Assembly (NCBI RefSeq): GCF_030053115.1
Contig: NZ_CP125619.1
Coordinates: 6,099,001-6,163,000, forward strand
Reading direction: 5' to 3'
Length of the DNA stretch: 64,000 bases
Origin: Pseudomonas svalbardensis
GTDB lineage: Bacteria; Pseudomonadota; Gammaproteobacteria; Pseudomonadales; Pseudomonadaceae
The notes under the pieces are model-generated. The model searched no databases. It was not told where the DNA came from and worked only from the letters and a program-made list of their open reading frames with translations. Positions 19,710 through 29,516 of this stretch are shown here, piece by piece. The position numbers and the translations under genes are program-made. The stretch's first letter is position 1. Each line of letters opens with the position of its first letter.

Positions 19710-22131
19710 CTACCCCGCCCGGCAAACCACCTCGACAGTTTCGTAAGGCATGGCCGATTCGGGAAGCCCGGCGGTGTCGAGCTCAAGATGACAGGGCCGA
19801 TTATCCGGCAGCATCACTTGCAGTCGAACTTCGTCAGGCGCATCGGCCAGGTACACCAGGCCGGCGTCCACCACGCTGGTCAGGTACTCGCCCTGGTTGC
19901 CATGAACCGACGCGCCTTTGGGCACCCAGTCACCCTCGGCCGTACGCACATGCAGCATCAACCGGCGCACCGAACCCACGCTGAAGTCGAGTCGTGGTAC
20001 TGCGCCACGTCCGGCTTCGACTTCTTGATAGCCGTTGAGCACGTCCAGGTGACGCGGCAGGCTGACGGTGTCGATTTCGATACGACTGGTCTGGTAGGCC
20101 GGCAGGCTCGCAGCCACCGCCCGCCCGCCGCCATCGGTCCAGACCGGGCCTTGGGGCGTGCTGACCTTGACCCCGGCAGGCATCGCCGACTTTGAGCAGG
20201 CCGAAGGTGTCAAGCAGCGGATAGGGTGACGGCGTCAGCCCTTCTTCGTGGATCGCTAGGCCGCCGCGTAGCGAGAGGTCGTAACTTCTGGCGCCAACTC
20301 CACTGCGCGAGTAACCGAGGTCAACGCTAGTGTAACGGGGCAAGGCATTGAGGCGCCCGTTGACGTCCGTCTGGCCATTGTCAGAACGGTCGGCACCGAG
20401 GCTGTAGCCCAGAGTATCGCTGATCTGTTCTGTATAACGGGCGCCAGTGCGCAGTCCGCTTCGCTCATCATGGCGCCCGTAGGTATTGAGGCTTCGGTTG
20501 CGCCCAAGGGGCAGACTGAGGCTGGCATAGAGGCCCGTGCCACGGGCGTCGTCACCGCTGTCGCGCTGCACACTCAACGACAGGTTTGCACCACTGAACA
20601 CCCGTGACCACGAGGTGCTGACGCGCGAACGGTCCTGCCCGCCCCCCACGGCATACCGCGTTACCGATCCGGAAAACGCTCCCCATAGAGGGTTGGAATG
20701 GCTCAACGATGCACCCCACTGGCGCTCAGAGCGACTATCGATGTCATCGGCAACAAACGCCAGTCCGGTGTCGGCCATGTGTCGAAACCCTTGACTGCGC
20801 TGGCTCGCCGTCAGGGTGGCGGACAACCCGGGGCCCAATGCCGTGCTGAACGTGGCTTGCAGTTCTCGGCCCTGACCGCTTTGTGGCGCGCGCGAACTCA
20901 GCTGCTGGACACTCACCACCGACCTTCGCGTCAGCGCCTGCTGCACGCCCCAACCCAAGGATTGGTATTGACCAGCGCCCATCAACCCGCCACTTAACTG
21001 AGTGGCAGCCCCCCACTGCCAGTCCTTGCTCACGGCAAAGAATGACGGCGCATCGCGCTCATCCCCCTCAAAGCGTCGGACCTTGCCTGCCGCGACGCCA
21101 TAACCCGGCAACGTCCCGACACTGAGGGGGCGTACGTTGACCGCCGGTACGCGGAAGTCGCGCTGTTCGCCGCTCTCTTCGAAAACGCTGACCTCAAGGT
21201 CCAGTCGATTGCTGAGCAACGGCAAGTCGCGCAGGGTGAACGGCCCACTGGGGACGAGGGTGGTGTAGATCACTACGCCGCTCTGGCGCACCTCGACCCG
21301 CGCCGGCGAATAGGCCAGCCCTTGCACCGCCGTCCCGCCCCCCAGGTCTTCGCCATTGCGGGACACGAGGGCCGTTTCCGGGAGGATCTGGAGGCCAGTG
21401 AACGCTTCCCCGGCAAACAGCGACGAACGCATGTTGAGTTGGCCCAGTTGCACGTTGGCCTGAAAACGCTCCCAGGTACGCGAGGCCTGGGTGTAAAGCG
21501 TTTCGAAACGCTCTACGTCCTGAAACGAGGTGTAGTTTTGCCGGCTGCGCACCACCCAGTCGCCCGCGTTGAAGCCCAGCTCGGTGCCAAGACTACGAAA
21601 TTGGCTGGATTGCCCGGAGGCAGAACTGGTGAGCACCAGCGCGTCGTAGTTGAGCAACCCGGCCATACCGCCCGAGGCCCAGGTTCGCTGATGCGTCGTT
21701 GATGTGAGCAGCAGGTCAGTTGGCACCAACAGTTGCACGTGTTGTTTGCCCGGGTCGAGCTGTACCTGCACCCCCACCAGACCATCGATGTCCCGTAAAC
21801 ACTGCGCGCTGTCAGCGCTCGAGGGCAATCCCGATGGCGCGGCAATCCCGGCCTGATCAAGCAGATTCGAATCGAGGCACAACTGCCCGTCCGCATCGAA
21901 GGTCGCCACGACGTGTCCTGACGGTGCGCCATTGACCTGCAGCGCCACTCGATTGCGCCCTGCCGTAAAGCGTGGCGCTCGACCAAAGTGCTCGGCGACT
22001 TTCGGATCGATGCCACGCGCCTTGAGCACTGACTGGTCGAACTCGGTGAGTGCCTCACCCCAAGCGTTTTCCACCGCCAACATGACCAGGGCAAAGCCAC
22101 CGGCCAGACTCCAACCGCAGCCGTGACTCAC
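19710..22131 (-). pseudogene. Fimbrial outer-membrane usher, frameshifted
   Basis: Encodes a chaperone-usher porin of about 800 residues across two frames. The first part (22131 to about 20190) has a signal peptide, then FDADGQLCLDSNLLDQAG and the beta-barrel, and runs to DTFGLLKVGD. The frame then changes, and the reading resumes as PAGVKVSTPQGPVWTDGGGR through the C-terminal domain ending at 19710. The junction lies near 20186-20192 (GGCGATGCC). A two-base loss from a sequence such as GATATGCC would explain it. Start GTG at 22131 overlaps the chaperone stop (TAGTG). The gene is probably non-functional unless this is a sequencing error. Confidence 0.85.
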
Positions 22132-22835
22132 TACCGCAAACTCAGCGGCGCATCGTAGTTGCCGACAGCAAACCCGTAGGTTGTCGCAGGAAATAGCCGT
22201 ACATGGGTGGCCAGGATCGACGGCGCACTGAGGCTCAGCATCTCTCCTGGCAGGATATAGGTGCGCCCCAGGTCCAGCGTTGCGCCACCGGGAATCAGGT
22301 TTACTGACCTGGCCAGCCGTACCACATAGGGACTGGGATTGCTGACCCGCACTTGATTGCCGACGCCCGTCCAGACCAACCGTTTCCAAGGCATGCGTTC
22401 TACCGGCAGATTGGCCGGACGCAGGATGACCGGGATGTTCTGCCGGACCCCCAGGCTGACGTGTGCATCACTCGTATTCTGCCGAGGCTTGATACCTTCC
22501 AGCACCACACGCTTGAGACGTTCGGTTTCCAGGGGTTTGGCGCTACGCAGGATGAATCGCACTTGCTGGCTCTGACCCGGTTCGACGCGCGCCACCGGCG
22601 GATTCAGCAACAACAGAGGCTCGTCGTCCTCGGCGATATGCTCGATGGAGCTGTACAGCAACGCCGGTTGGTCGTCGGAGTTCCTGACGTTCAGGGTTGC
22701 CTCACCCAACGCCTGGTCGACCACCACCACTGGCGTTTCGGGGATCATTCCGGCGGCATGCGTACTCGGATTCGTGAACGACAGGCACAAAGCGGCGCCG
22801 GCGCCGAGCACCTTGAAGGATTTAAAGGGGTACAT
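22131..22835 (-). CDS. Periplasmic fimbrial chaperone
   Basis: About 234 residues of the PapD/FimC family. After a signal peptide (about residues 1-27, ending STHA) comes the PapD-N domain with RVEPGQSQQVRFILRSAKPL and the KRLVWTGVGNQVRVSNPSPY stretch, then the smaller PapD-C domain. Such chaperones cap pilin subunits by donor-strand complementation and deliver them to the usher. ATG at 22835 has GGAGA at good spacing. An upstream in-frame extension lacks a signal-peptide start and is rejected. The stop codon overlaps the usher start. Confidence 0.9.
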   Translation of the reverse strand: MYPFKSFKVLGAGAALCLSFTNPSTHAAGMIPETPVVVVDQALGEATLNVRNSDDQPALLYSSIEHIAEDDEPLLLLNPPVARVEPGQSQQVRFILRSAKPLETERLKRVVLEGIKPRQNTSDAHVSLGVRQNIPVILRPANLPVERMPWKRLVWTGVGNQVRVSNPSPYVVRLARSVNLIPGGATLDLGRTYILPGEMLSLSAPSILATHVRLFPATTYGFAVGNYDAPLSLR

Positions 22836-23011
22836 GGAAGTCTCCAGAAGGCATCGAGCGACGCTGTTAAACACAGCGCCAGCCGATACCCGGTGATGCA
22901 ATGACACCTATGGATGACGGTTTTTCAGGCGAGCCGCCACCCAGGTTCGCGCCAGGCGAACCCCGTCAATCAGGCAGGTTCAGAGCACAGTGACGCAGTG
23001 ACTGCGTCGGC

Positions 23012-23668
23012 TCAGAGGTAATACAGGTCAAAGGTGACCGAACCATCGAGCAGGAACTCGTCGGTGGTCGGTGGCAGTTCGGAGGTGGCACGAATGGCCG
23101 CTGCCACTTTCATCGGAAAAGTGTGCAGACGGGCTGCGGCCGGGCCTGCCGTCGCACTCGGCCCCCAGGAGTAGGAGGTCGGCGCATTGGACATCAATCC
23201 ACTGACCGGAACACGCCACACCGGGTTGGCCGGCGTACGCACCAGGAAAGCCTGCGGATTGCCGTCGGTCAGAGGCTGTCCAGTCAACAGACCGAAACCA
23301 CCGATACCGACACCCTGCGTACTGCCCAAGCCGTAGTAAAGAGCGTCGCTGGTCCGGCCATTGAACGTCAGACCCGGCACCTTGGTGGCGCCACGGTTGT
23401 CGGTGACGGCGATTTCCACCGCAGCCGGCGCATCGCAAGCAATCTTCAGGGTGATATCCCGTGGCGGCAGATTGTTTTGCGCGGAAGGGCTCAAGGTGGC
23501 GGAAAAGATTCGGCCCAGATCAACATTGCTACCGCCGGCAAAGGCCGGAATGCACGATGTCGGGACGACCGTGCCGGAGACCGTCAGATCAATGTTGGCT
23601 GCCTGCACCGCCATAGGCGCCAGTGCAGCGGCCAAAACGCTTACCCAATAAAACTTCTTCATAATCAC
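23012..23668 (-). CDS. DUF1120-type fimbrial subunit
   Basis: A 218-residue exported protein. The signal peptide MKKFYWVSVLAAALAPMAVQ is followed by NIDLTVSGTVVPTSCIP, the usual N-terminal strand with a cysteine. A second cysteine in LKIACDAP suits the pilin disulfide. The C-terminal GSVTFDLYYL is a typical chaperone-recognition beta strand. ATG at 23668 or 23662 may be used. It is first in the pilin-chaperone-usher order on the minus strand. With the usher broken it may no longer be assembled. Confidence 0.82.
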   Translation of the reverse strand: MIMKKFYWVSVLAAALAPMAVQAANIDLTVSGTVVPTSCIPAFAGGSNVDLGRIFSATLSPSAQNNLPPRDITLKIACDAPAAVEIAVTDNRGATKVPGLTFNGRTSDALYYGLGSTQGVGIGGFGLLTGQPLTDGNPQAFLVRTPANPVWRVPVSGLMSNAPTSYSWGPSATAGPAAARLHTFPMKVAAAIRATSELPPTTDEFLLDGSVTFDLYYL

Positions 23669-23887
23669 TTACCTGTGAGATAGCTGGAAACATGGACGCA
23701 CGGGCTGCGCAAGAAAAAATCCGCTGCCTGCTACCGCATCCGATGCCCAGTCATCATTCCGGGTTTTGTAGGACGTTTATGTAGGAAACAAAGGCAATTC
23801 AACGCGGTTTTAACTACAGACTTTGTAGTTTTTGAAGGCTCACGGAGAACCGTCCGACAACCAGAGACTTCACGTCCTGCAAAAGCG

Positions 23888-25501
23888 ATGAATCACAATG
23901 ACGTGCCATACTTCGGCCTTTGCAATCACTTGAGACGATCCGATTTGAGAGTCAGACCGGTCCTGCCCTTCGTTCTGCTGCTCGTCTTGCTGCTCAATGG
24001 CTGTGCGAGCCTCGACGTCTCCCGCGAGCCCAGCCAGGCATTGCCGGCGGCAAATTCGGCGTTCGGCCGTTCGATCCAGGCGCAGGCTGCGCCTCATCAG
24101 GGCCGCTCGGGCTTTCGCCTGCTCTCCGACAGCACCGAAGCCTTCGCGGCCCGCGCCGAGCTGATCCGCAACGCCCAAAGCAGCCTGGATTTGCAGTACT
24201 ACATCGTGCATGACGGCATTAGCACGCGGATGCTGGTGGATGAACTGCTCAAGGCCGCCGACCGCGGTGTGCGCGTGCGCATTCTGCTCGACGACACCAC
24301 CAGCGATGGCCTGGACCGGATCATCGCCACGCTGGCGGCACATCCGCAGATCCAGATCCGTGTGTTCAACCCATTGCACCTGGGCCGCAGCACCGGCGTG
24401 ACACGAACGGTGGGACGGTTGCTCAACCTGTCGCAGCAACACCGGCGCATGCACAACAAGCTCTGGTTGGCGGACAACAGCATGGCCATTGTCGGTGGAC
24501 GCAATCTGGGGGATGAGTACTTCGACGCTGAACCCAACCTGAATTTCACCGACATCGACATGCTCGGTGTCGGCCCGGTCGCCGAACAGCTGGGGCACAG
24601 TTTCGACCAGTACTGGAACAGCGCGCTGAGCAAACCGATCGACGCGTTTTTATCCAGCAAGCCGACAGCCCGGGACCTGGAAAACACCCGGACCCGACTG
24701 GAAGAATCGCTTGAAGAAACACGCAAACAGAATCACGCGCTCTACCAGCAGTTGATGACCTACACCACTCACCCGCGCCTGGATATCTGGCGTCGGGAGT
24801 TGATCTGGGCCTGGAACCAGGCACTGTGGGACGCGCCGAGCAAAGTGCTGGCCGACGGCGAGCCCGATTCGCAGTTGCTGCTGACCACGCAGTTGGCGCC
24901 CGAGCTCAATGGCGTCAGCAAAGAGCTGATCATGGTTTCGGCCTACTTCGTACCCGGCCAGCCGGGGCTGGTGTACCTGACCGGGCGCGCCGATGCCGGA
25001 GTGTCGGTGAGCCTGCTGACCAACTCACTGGAAGCCACTGACGTCCCGGCGGTGCATGGCGGTTACGCGCCGTATCGCAAGGCACTGCTGGAGCATGGCG
25101 TGCAGCTGTTCGAATTGCGTCGCCAGCCTGGCGACGGCGGCGGCAGCGGACCCCATCTGTTCAACAGCGGCTCCAATTCCAGCCTGCACAGCAAGGCAAT
25201 CATTTTCGACCAGCAGAAGTCTTTCATCGGCTCGTTCAATTTCGACCCACGCTCAGTGCTGTGGAACACCGAAGTCGGGGTGCTGGTGGACAGCCCGGAA
25301 CTCGCCGCGCGTGTGCGTGAACTGGCGTTTCAAGGCATGGCGCCGGCCCTGAGTTATCAGGCGAAACTGGAAAAAGGCCAGGTCGTCTGGGTCACCGAGG
25401 ACAACGGCAAAATGCACACGATGACCAAGGAGCCGGGGACTTGGTGGCGGCGCTTCAATGCGTGGATGAGCACCACCGTCGGCCTGGAACGGATGCTCTA
25501 G
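23888..25501 (+). CDS. Phospholipase D family lipoprotein, cardiolipin synthase (ClsC/YmdC)-like
   Basis: A 537-residue protein with two HKD motifs: HNKLWLADNSMAIVGGRNLG in the first half and HSKAIIFDQQKSFIGSFNFD in the second. A hydrophobic leader ends in LLNGCASL, a lipobox, so a lipoprotein anchor is likely. Overall layout resembles ClsC, which makes cardiolipin from phosphatidylglycerol and phosphatidylethanolamine. Cardiolipin synthesis is inferred, since the family also holds nucleases and phospholipases. Its stop overlaps the convergent MFS stop by four bases. Confidence 0.85.
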   Translation: MNHNDVPYFGLCNHLRRSDLRVRPVLPFVLLLVLLLNGCASLDVSREPSQALPAANSAFGRSIQAQAAPHQGRSGFRLLSDSTEAFAARAELIRNAQSSLDLQYYIVHDGISTRMLVDELLKAADRGVRVRILLDDTTSDGLDRIIATLAAHPQIQIRVFNPLHLGRSTGVTRTVGRLLNLSQQHRRMHNKLWLADNSMAIVGGRNLGDEYFDAEPNLNFTDIDMLGVGPVAEQLGHSFDQYWNSALSKPIDAFLSSKPTARDLENTRTRLEESLEETRKQNHALYQQLMTYTTHPRLDIWRRELIWAWNQALWDAPSKVLADGEPDSQLLLTTQLAPELNGVSKELIMVSAYFVPGQPGLVYLTGRADAGVSVSLLTNSLEATDVPAVHGGYAPYRKALLEHGVQLFELRRQPGDGGGSGPHLFNSGSNSSLHSKAIIFDQQKSFIGSFNFDPRSVLWNTEVGVLVDSPELAARVRELAFQGMAPALSYQAKLEKGQVVWVTEDNGKMHTMTKEPGTWWRRFNAWMSTTVGLERML

Positions 25502-26643
25502 GCCGGTTCGGCCACCGTGCCAAACGCGCCTTGCCGCGACAGCAGAATCACCAACCCCAGCGCACCGGCTGCCATCAGCAGCGGCAACGCATGCCCGCTG
25601 ATCCACTGACTGCCGGCACCGGCCGCCAGCGGTCCGACCAGGCAACCGATCCCCCACAGCTGCGCGATATGCGCATTGGCGCGCACCAGTGCATCGTCGC
25701 GATAGCGCTCGCCGATCAGGATCAGTGACAAGGTGAACAAGCCACCGGCACTGGCACCGAACAACACCCACAACGGCCAGATCAGCAACGTATCGATCAA
25801 CAACGGGATGGCCAGGCTCGATATCAGCAGGACCACCGCACACCCGGTGAACAATGTACGTCGCGACAAGCGATCAGCCAGTGCGCCAATCGGCAATTGC
25901 AGCAAGGCATCACCCACCACCACCGTGCTGACCATCGCCAACGCAATTTCCGTCGTAAAGCCCTGACGCAGGCAATAAACCGGCAACAACGTCAGGATCA
26001 TCGCTTCGAACGCTGCGAACAGCGACACCGCCCAGGCAATCGCCGGCAGGCCACGGCAGAAGCCCAGCAAGTCGCTGAAGGTCACGCTGCAGGCTTCACT
26101 GGTCGGCGCGCCGCTGCGGCCCAGCAACAGGAACGGTGCCGCCATCAGCAACCCGACGCCGACCCAAAATCCGTAATCGTGTTCGGTGCCCACAACGCCA
26201 AGCAGCAACGGCCCGGCCAGCTGACTCAGCGCATAACTGCTGCCATACAGCGCCACCAATCGCCCGCGCCACTCTTCCAGCACAAGCTGGTTGATCCAGC
26301 TTTCGCCAAGGATGAAGACAAGGGTCAGGATCACCCCGATCATCAGCCGCAATACCAGCCAAATCGGATAGCTCGGCCACACTGCCAGCAAACCGATGGA
26401 CACCGCCCCGGCCCACAGGCACAGGCGCATCAGATTGGCCGTGCCGAGACGCGCCGCGAGGTGGCTGGAGATCTTCGCCCCCAGCAATACCCCAATCGCC
26501 GGCATTGCCGCCATCACGCCGATGGCGAACGAGCCGTAACCCCAGCCTTCCAGACGCAGCGACACCAACGGCATGCTGACACCCAGGGCCAGGCCGACAC
26601 TCAAGACAGACGCCAAAACGGCGAAATACGTCGCCCAACGCAT
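25498..26643 (-). CDS. MFS transporter, YcaD/UMF-like
   Basis: A 381-residue protein with about twelve transmembrane helices. The N-terminal half contains GVMAAMPAIGVLLGAKISSH, the long FILGESWINQLVLEEWRGRL segment typical of the YcaD-type branch, and ALADRLSRRTLF at the loop 8-9 position. A transporter occupies a similar place (PA5311) near kauB in P. aeruginosa, so a role in polyamine or amino acid traffic is possible, though this is inference. A REPIN separates it from kauB. Confidence 0.87.
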   Translation of the reverse strand: MRWATYFAVLASVLSVGLALGVSMPLVSLRLEGWGYGSFAIGVMAAMPAIGVLLGAKISSHLAARLGTANLMRLCLWAGAVSIGLLAVWPSYPIWLVLRLMIGVILTLVFILGESWINQLVLEEWRGRLVALYGSSYALSQLAGPLLLGVVGTEHDYGFWVGVGLLMAAPFLLLGRSGAPTSEACSVTFSDLLGFCRGLPAIAWAVSLFAAFEAMILTLLPVYCLRQGFTTEIALAMVSTVVVGDALLQLPIGALADRLSRRTLFTGCAVVLLISSLAIPLLIDTLLIWPLWVLFGASAGGLFTLSLILIGERYRDDALVRANAHIAQLWGIGCLVGPLAAGAGSQWISGHALPLLMAAGALGLVILLSRQGAFGTVAEPA

Positions 26644-26692
26644 GTTCCACGCTCCTGTGGATTGTTATTTTTTAACCGCCGCACAAAGCAAT

Positions 26693-26780
26693 GTGGGAGC
26701 GAGTTTGCTCGCGAAGAGGCCAGCACATTCAACATCAATGTTGACTGTTACACCGTCTTCGCGAGCAGGCTCGCTCCCAC
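26693..26780. repeat. REPIN, 88 bp
   Basis: Ends GTGGGAGCGAG and CTCGCTCCCAC, the same length as the other four copies of this class. It lies between the MFS gene start and the kauB stop. One arm carries GAGTTTGCTC in place of GAGCCTGCTC. Confidence 0.92.
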
Positions 26781-26809
26781 AAGGGATCTACGTCGTTAAG
26801 AAAACCGAC

Positions 26810-28303
26810 TTACAACTTGATCCAGGTCGCCTTCAGCTCGGTGTACTTGTCGAACGCGTGCAGCGATTTGTCGCGACCGTTGCCGGATTGTTTGAAGCCA
26901 CCGAACGGCGCGGTCATATCGCCGCCGTCGTACTGATTGACCCACACGCTACCGGCGCGCAAAGCCTTGGCGGTCAGGTGAGCCTTGGAGATGTCGGCGG
27001 TCCAGACTGCAGCGGCCAGGCCGTAAGGCGTGTCGTTAGCGATCTGGATAGCTTCTTCAGCGCTGTCGAAGGTGATGACCGACAACACCGGACCGAAGAT
27101 TTCTTCCTGAGCGATTTTCATCGCATTGCTCACGCCGTCAAAAATCGTCGGTTCAACGTAGGTGCCACCGGTTTCCTGAAGAATGCGTTTGCCGCCCGCC
27201 ACCAGTTTGGCGCCGTCGGTGTGGCCGGATTCGATGTAGGACAGCACGGTGTTCATCTGCTGGGTATCCACCAGCGCGCCGACGTTGGTTGCCGGGTCCA
27301 GCGGGTTGCCCGGTTTCCAGGTTTTGAGGGCCTCGATCACCAGCGGCAGGAATTTATCCTTGATCGAACGCTCCACCAACAGGCGCGAGCCGGCGGTGCA
27401 GACTTCGCCCTGGTTGAAGGCGATGGCGCCGGCCGCCGATTCAGCGGCAGCTTGCAGGTCCGGCGCATCGGCGAACACGATGTTCGGGCTCTTGCCGCCG
27501 GCTTCGAGCCAGACGCGCTTCATGTTCGATTCGCCGGAGTAGATCAGCAGTTGCTTGGCGATTTTGGTCGAACCGGTGAACACCAGAGTGTCCACATCAT
27601 TGTGCAGAGCCAGGGCCTTGCCGACGGTGTGACCGTAACCTGGCAGGACGTTCAACACACCTTTCGGGATGCCGGCCTCAACGGCCAGCGCAGCGATGCG
27701 GATGGCGGTCAGCGGGGATTTTTCGGATGGCTTGAGGATCACCGAGTTACCGGTGGATAGCGCCGGGCCGAGTTTCCAGCAAGCCATCATCAACGGGAAG
27801 TTCCACGGCACGATCGCGCCGACTACGCCGACTGGTTCGCGGGTCACCAGACCCAGCTGGTCATGGGGAGTCGCGGCCACTTCGTCGTAGATCTTGTCGA
27901 TGGCTTCACCGCTCCAGCTCAGGGCTTGCGCCGCGCCTGGAACGTCGATGTACAGGGAATCGCTGATCGGCTTGCCCATGTCCAGGGTTTCAAGCAGGGC
28001 CAGCTCTTCGGCGTGCTGTTTCAGCAGACCGGCGAAACGAATCATGGTGGCTTTGCGTTTGGTGGGCGCCAGACGCGACCAGACGCCGGAATTGAAGGTG
28101 GCGCGGGCGTTTTCAACAGCGCGCTGGGCGTCGGCGGCGTCACAGCTGGCGATCTTGCCCAGCAGACGGCCATCGACCGGGCTGATGCACTCGAAGGTCT
28201 CGGCGGAGACAGCATCGGTGTATTCGCCATTGATGTAGGCGCGGCCTTCGATCTTCAGATCGCGAGCCCGTTGTTCCCAATCGGCACGAGTCAGGGTGGT
28301 CAT
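26810..28303 (-). CDS. kauB: Aldehyde dehydrogenase of polyamine catabolism
   Basis: A 497-residue NAD(P)-dependent aldehyde dehydrogenase. It has the NAD-binding region VVGAIVPWNFPLMMACWKLG, the catalytic glutamate motif LEAGGKSPNIVF, the catalytic cysteine in FNQGEVCTAGSRLLVERS, and FGGFKQSGNGRDKSLHAFDK at the C-terminus. Length and sequence match KauB/PauC (P. aeruginosa PA5312), which oxidises gamma-glutamyl-aminobutyraldehyde and related aldehydes. No transaminase gene like gabT2 (PA5313) follows it here. Confidence 0.92.
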   Translation of the reverse strand: MTTLTRADWEQRARDLKIEGRAYINGEYTDAVSAETFECISPVDGRLLGKIASCDAADAQRAVENARATFNSGVWSRLAPTKRKATMIRFAGLLKQHAEELALLETLDMGKPISDSLYIDVPGAAQALSWSGEAIDKIYDEVAATPHDQLGLVTREPVGVVGAIVPWNFPLMMACWKLGPALSTGNSVILKPSEKSPLTAIRIAALAVEAGIPKGVLNVLPGYGHTVGKALALHNDVDTLVFTGSTKIAKQLLIYSGESNMKRVWLEAGGKSPNIVFADAPDLQAAAESAAGAIAFNQGEVCTAGSRLLVERSIKDKFLPLVIEALKTWKPGNPLDPATNVGALVDTQQMNTVLSYIESGHTDGAKLVAGGKRILQETGGTYVEPTIFDGVSNAMKIAQEEIFGPVLSVITFDSAEEAIQIANDTPYGLAAAVWTADISKAHLTAKALRAGSVWVNQYDGGDMTAPFGGFKQSGNGRDKSLHAFDKYTELKATWIKL

Positions 28304-28440
28304 ACGAGTGTCCTCCTCTTATTGAATACGAGCGCCCCGCGGTCTTCGCGGGCGCTGTCAGGAATTCTGCCCGGCCAGCCTGCATTTTCGGCCCAAGGCA
28401 ACTGCCACCCTAAACCAGCGGCAGGTGAAGTTTCAATATA

Positions 28441-28460
28441 TTTGACATAACACCGTCAAA
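28441..28460. promoter_or_regulatory. Inverted repeat TTTGAC-N8-GTCAAA, candidate operator
   Basis: A perfect six-base inverted repeat with an eight-base spacer, in the divergent region between kauB and the cupin gene and about 140 bases before the kauB start. TTGACG on the kauB strand could also serve as a -35 element. A PauR site is possible, but I see no clear matching copy before pauB. Confidence 0.4.
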
Positions 28461-28541
28461 CGGCCTTGCGATGTTCATTTTAATAAACATAGACTTTGGA
28501 CTTTCCAACCAACCGCGCCGCAATCACGGGGGATTACAACA

Positions 28542-28904
28542 ATGAGCATCCAGGACATCGTCGACTTCAGCCAGGCCACCACCCAGCCCGATCGCTATCG
28601 GCCAGACCCGGCGAAAGTCCTTAAGGGCGACCCTGAACAAGCAGTGTACAACCACTACAACAGTCCTTGCGGCCAGATGAGCGCAGGCGTGTGGGAAGGC
28701 GAAGTCGGTCAGTGGCATGTGAACTACACCGAGCATGAATACTGCGAAATCGTTCAAGGTGTTTCAGTGCTGCGCGACAACGAAGGCAACGGCAAGACCC
28801 TGCGCGTGGGCGATCGCTTCGTGATCCCGGCGGGCTTTCGCGGCACCTGGGAGGTACTGGAGGCGTGCCGCAAAATATACGTGGTGTTTGAACAGAAGGC
28901 CTGA
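28542..28904 (+). CDS. Small cupin-domain protein (DUF861-like)
   Basis: A 120-residue single-domain cupin. It has the metal-binding style pattern HVNYTEHEYCEIVQGVSVL, then LRVGDRFVIPAGFRGTWEVL and the CRKIYVVFEQ ending typical of DUF861/cupin_3 proteins. The gene is divergent from kauB. In P. aeruginosa a comparable small gene (PA5314) sits between the pau genes and rpmG, which supports a conserved neighbourhood. Substrate and activity are unknown. Confidence 0.82.
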   Translation: MSIQDIVDFSQATTQPDRYRPDPAKVLKGDPEQAVYNHYNSPCGQMSAGVWEGEVGQWHVNYTEHEYCEIVQGVSVLRDNEGNGKTLRVGDRFVIPAGFRGTWEVLEACRKIYVVFEQKA

Positions 28905-29050
28905 TCCGACACAGGTGGTCACGATCCAGGTAGGACAAGAGTGGTTCGGTTGAGCGAAGCTTCTTCAGCGCCAAAGCGATGGCAACACCGGATGTGTTGT
29001 CAGGTTTTGGCCCGTACTCACCTCAACTTTTTAAACCGCAAGGAAGCACC

Positions 29051-29269
29051 ATGTCTGACAATCCAAATCCATGCGACATCACGGTCGCTCAATACACCAT
29101 TGGCAAGATGTACACCCCCGAATTGCTCGAAGAAGTTCGCCTCATGGCCAATGGCGCACCGGTCCGGGTCACCGGGCCAAAATTTGCATCGGATCGAAAA
29201 CGGGTCCCACGTCGTATCAGTCTGCTGACCAATGCCGACAAAGTCATCGTCAGTATCCAGTGCGGCTAA
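29051..29269 (+). CDS. Small protein resembling peptidase inhibitor I78 family
   Basis: A 72-residue protein. AGGAAG before ATG 29051 gives a good start, so the longer in-frame reading from 28979 is not favoured. The C-terminal pattern (VRV, a basic DRKRVPRRI segment, NADKVIVSIQCG) resembles the end of I78 inhibitors, where a short beta hairpin ends in an invariant CG. No signal peptide is present. The assignment rests on the pattern alone. A strong terminator follows. Confidence 0.65.
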   Translation: MSDNPNPCDITVAQYTIGKMYTPELLEEVRLMANGAPVRVTGPKFASDRKRVPRRISLLTNADKVIVSIQCG

Positions 29270-29295
29270 AAACCTGAAGCCTTTTTAGACCCAAC

Positions 29296-29330
29296 AAAAA
29301 AGGCCCGTATCTCGCGATACGGGCCTTTTT
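29296..29330. terminator. Bidirectional rho-independent terminator
   Basis: Perfect ten-base stem GGCCCGTATC / GATACGGGCC with a TCGC loop, flanked by A and T runs. It lies between the convergent I78-like gene and rpmG and can stop both. Confidence 0.93.
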
Positions 29331-29349
29331 CGTAAGAGGGAAAAATCAA

Positions 29350-29505
29350 TTACTTGATTTTGCCTTCTTTGTAGATCACGTGCTTGCGAACAACCGGATC
29401 AAATTTCTTGATCTCGATTTTGTCCGGAGTAGTGCGTTTGTTCTTGTCGGTAGTGTAGAAGTGACCAGTACCGGCGCTCGAAATCAAACGAATCAATTCA
29501 CGCAT
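29350..29505 (-). CDS. rpmG: 50S ribosomal protein L33
   Basis: A 51-residue ribosomal protein. It starts [20 protein letters not shown] and ends [14 protein letters not shown], typical of the zinc-independent L33 of Gammaproteobacteria, since no cysteines are present. It is the second gene of the rpmB-rpmG operon, 11 bases after rpmB. Confidence 0.97.
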   Translation of the reverse strand: MRELIRLISSAGTGHFYTTDKNKRTTPDKIEIKKFDPVVRKHVIYKEGKIK

Positions 29506-29516
29506 GATTAGCTCCC

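Noticed and set aside
19930..20213. Programmed frameshift in the usher gene
   Set aside because: No slippery heptamer or downstream stimulatory structure is evident, and ushers are not known to use recoding. A mutation is simpler.
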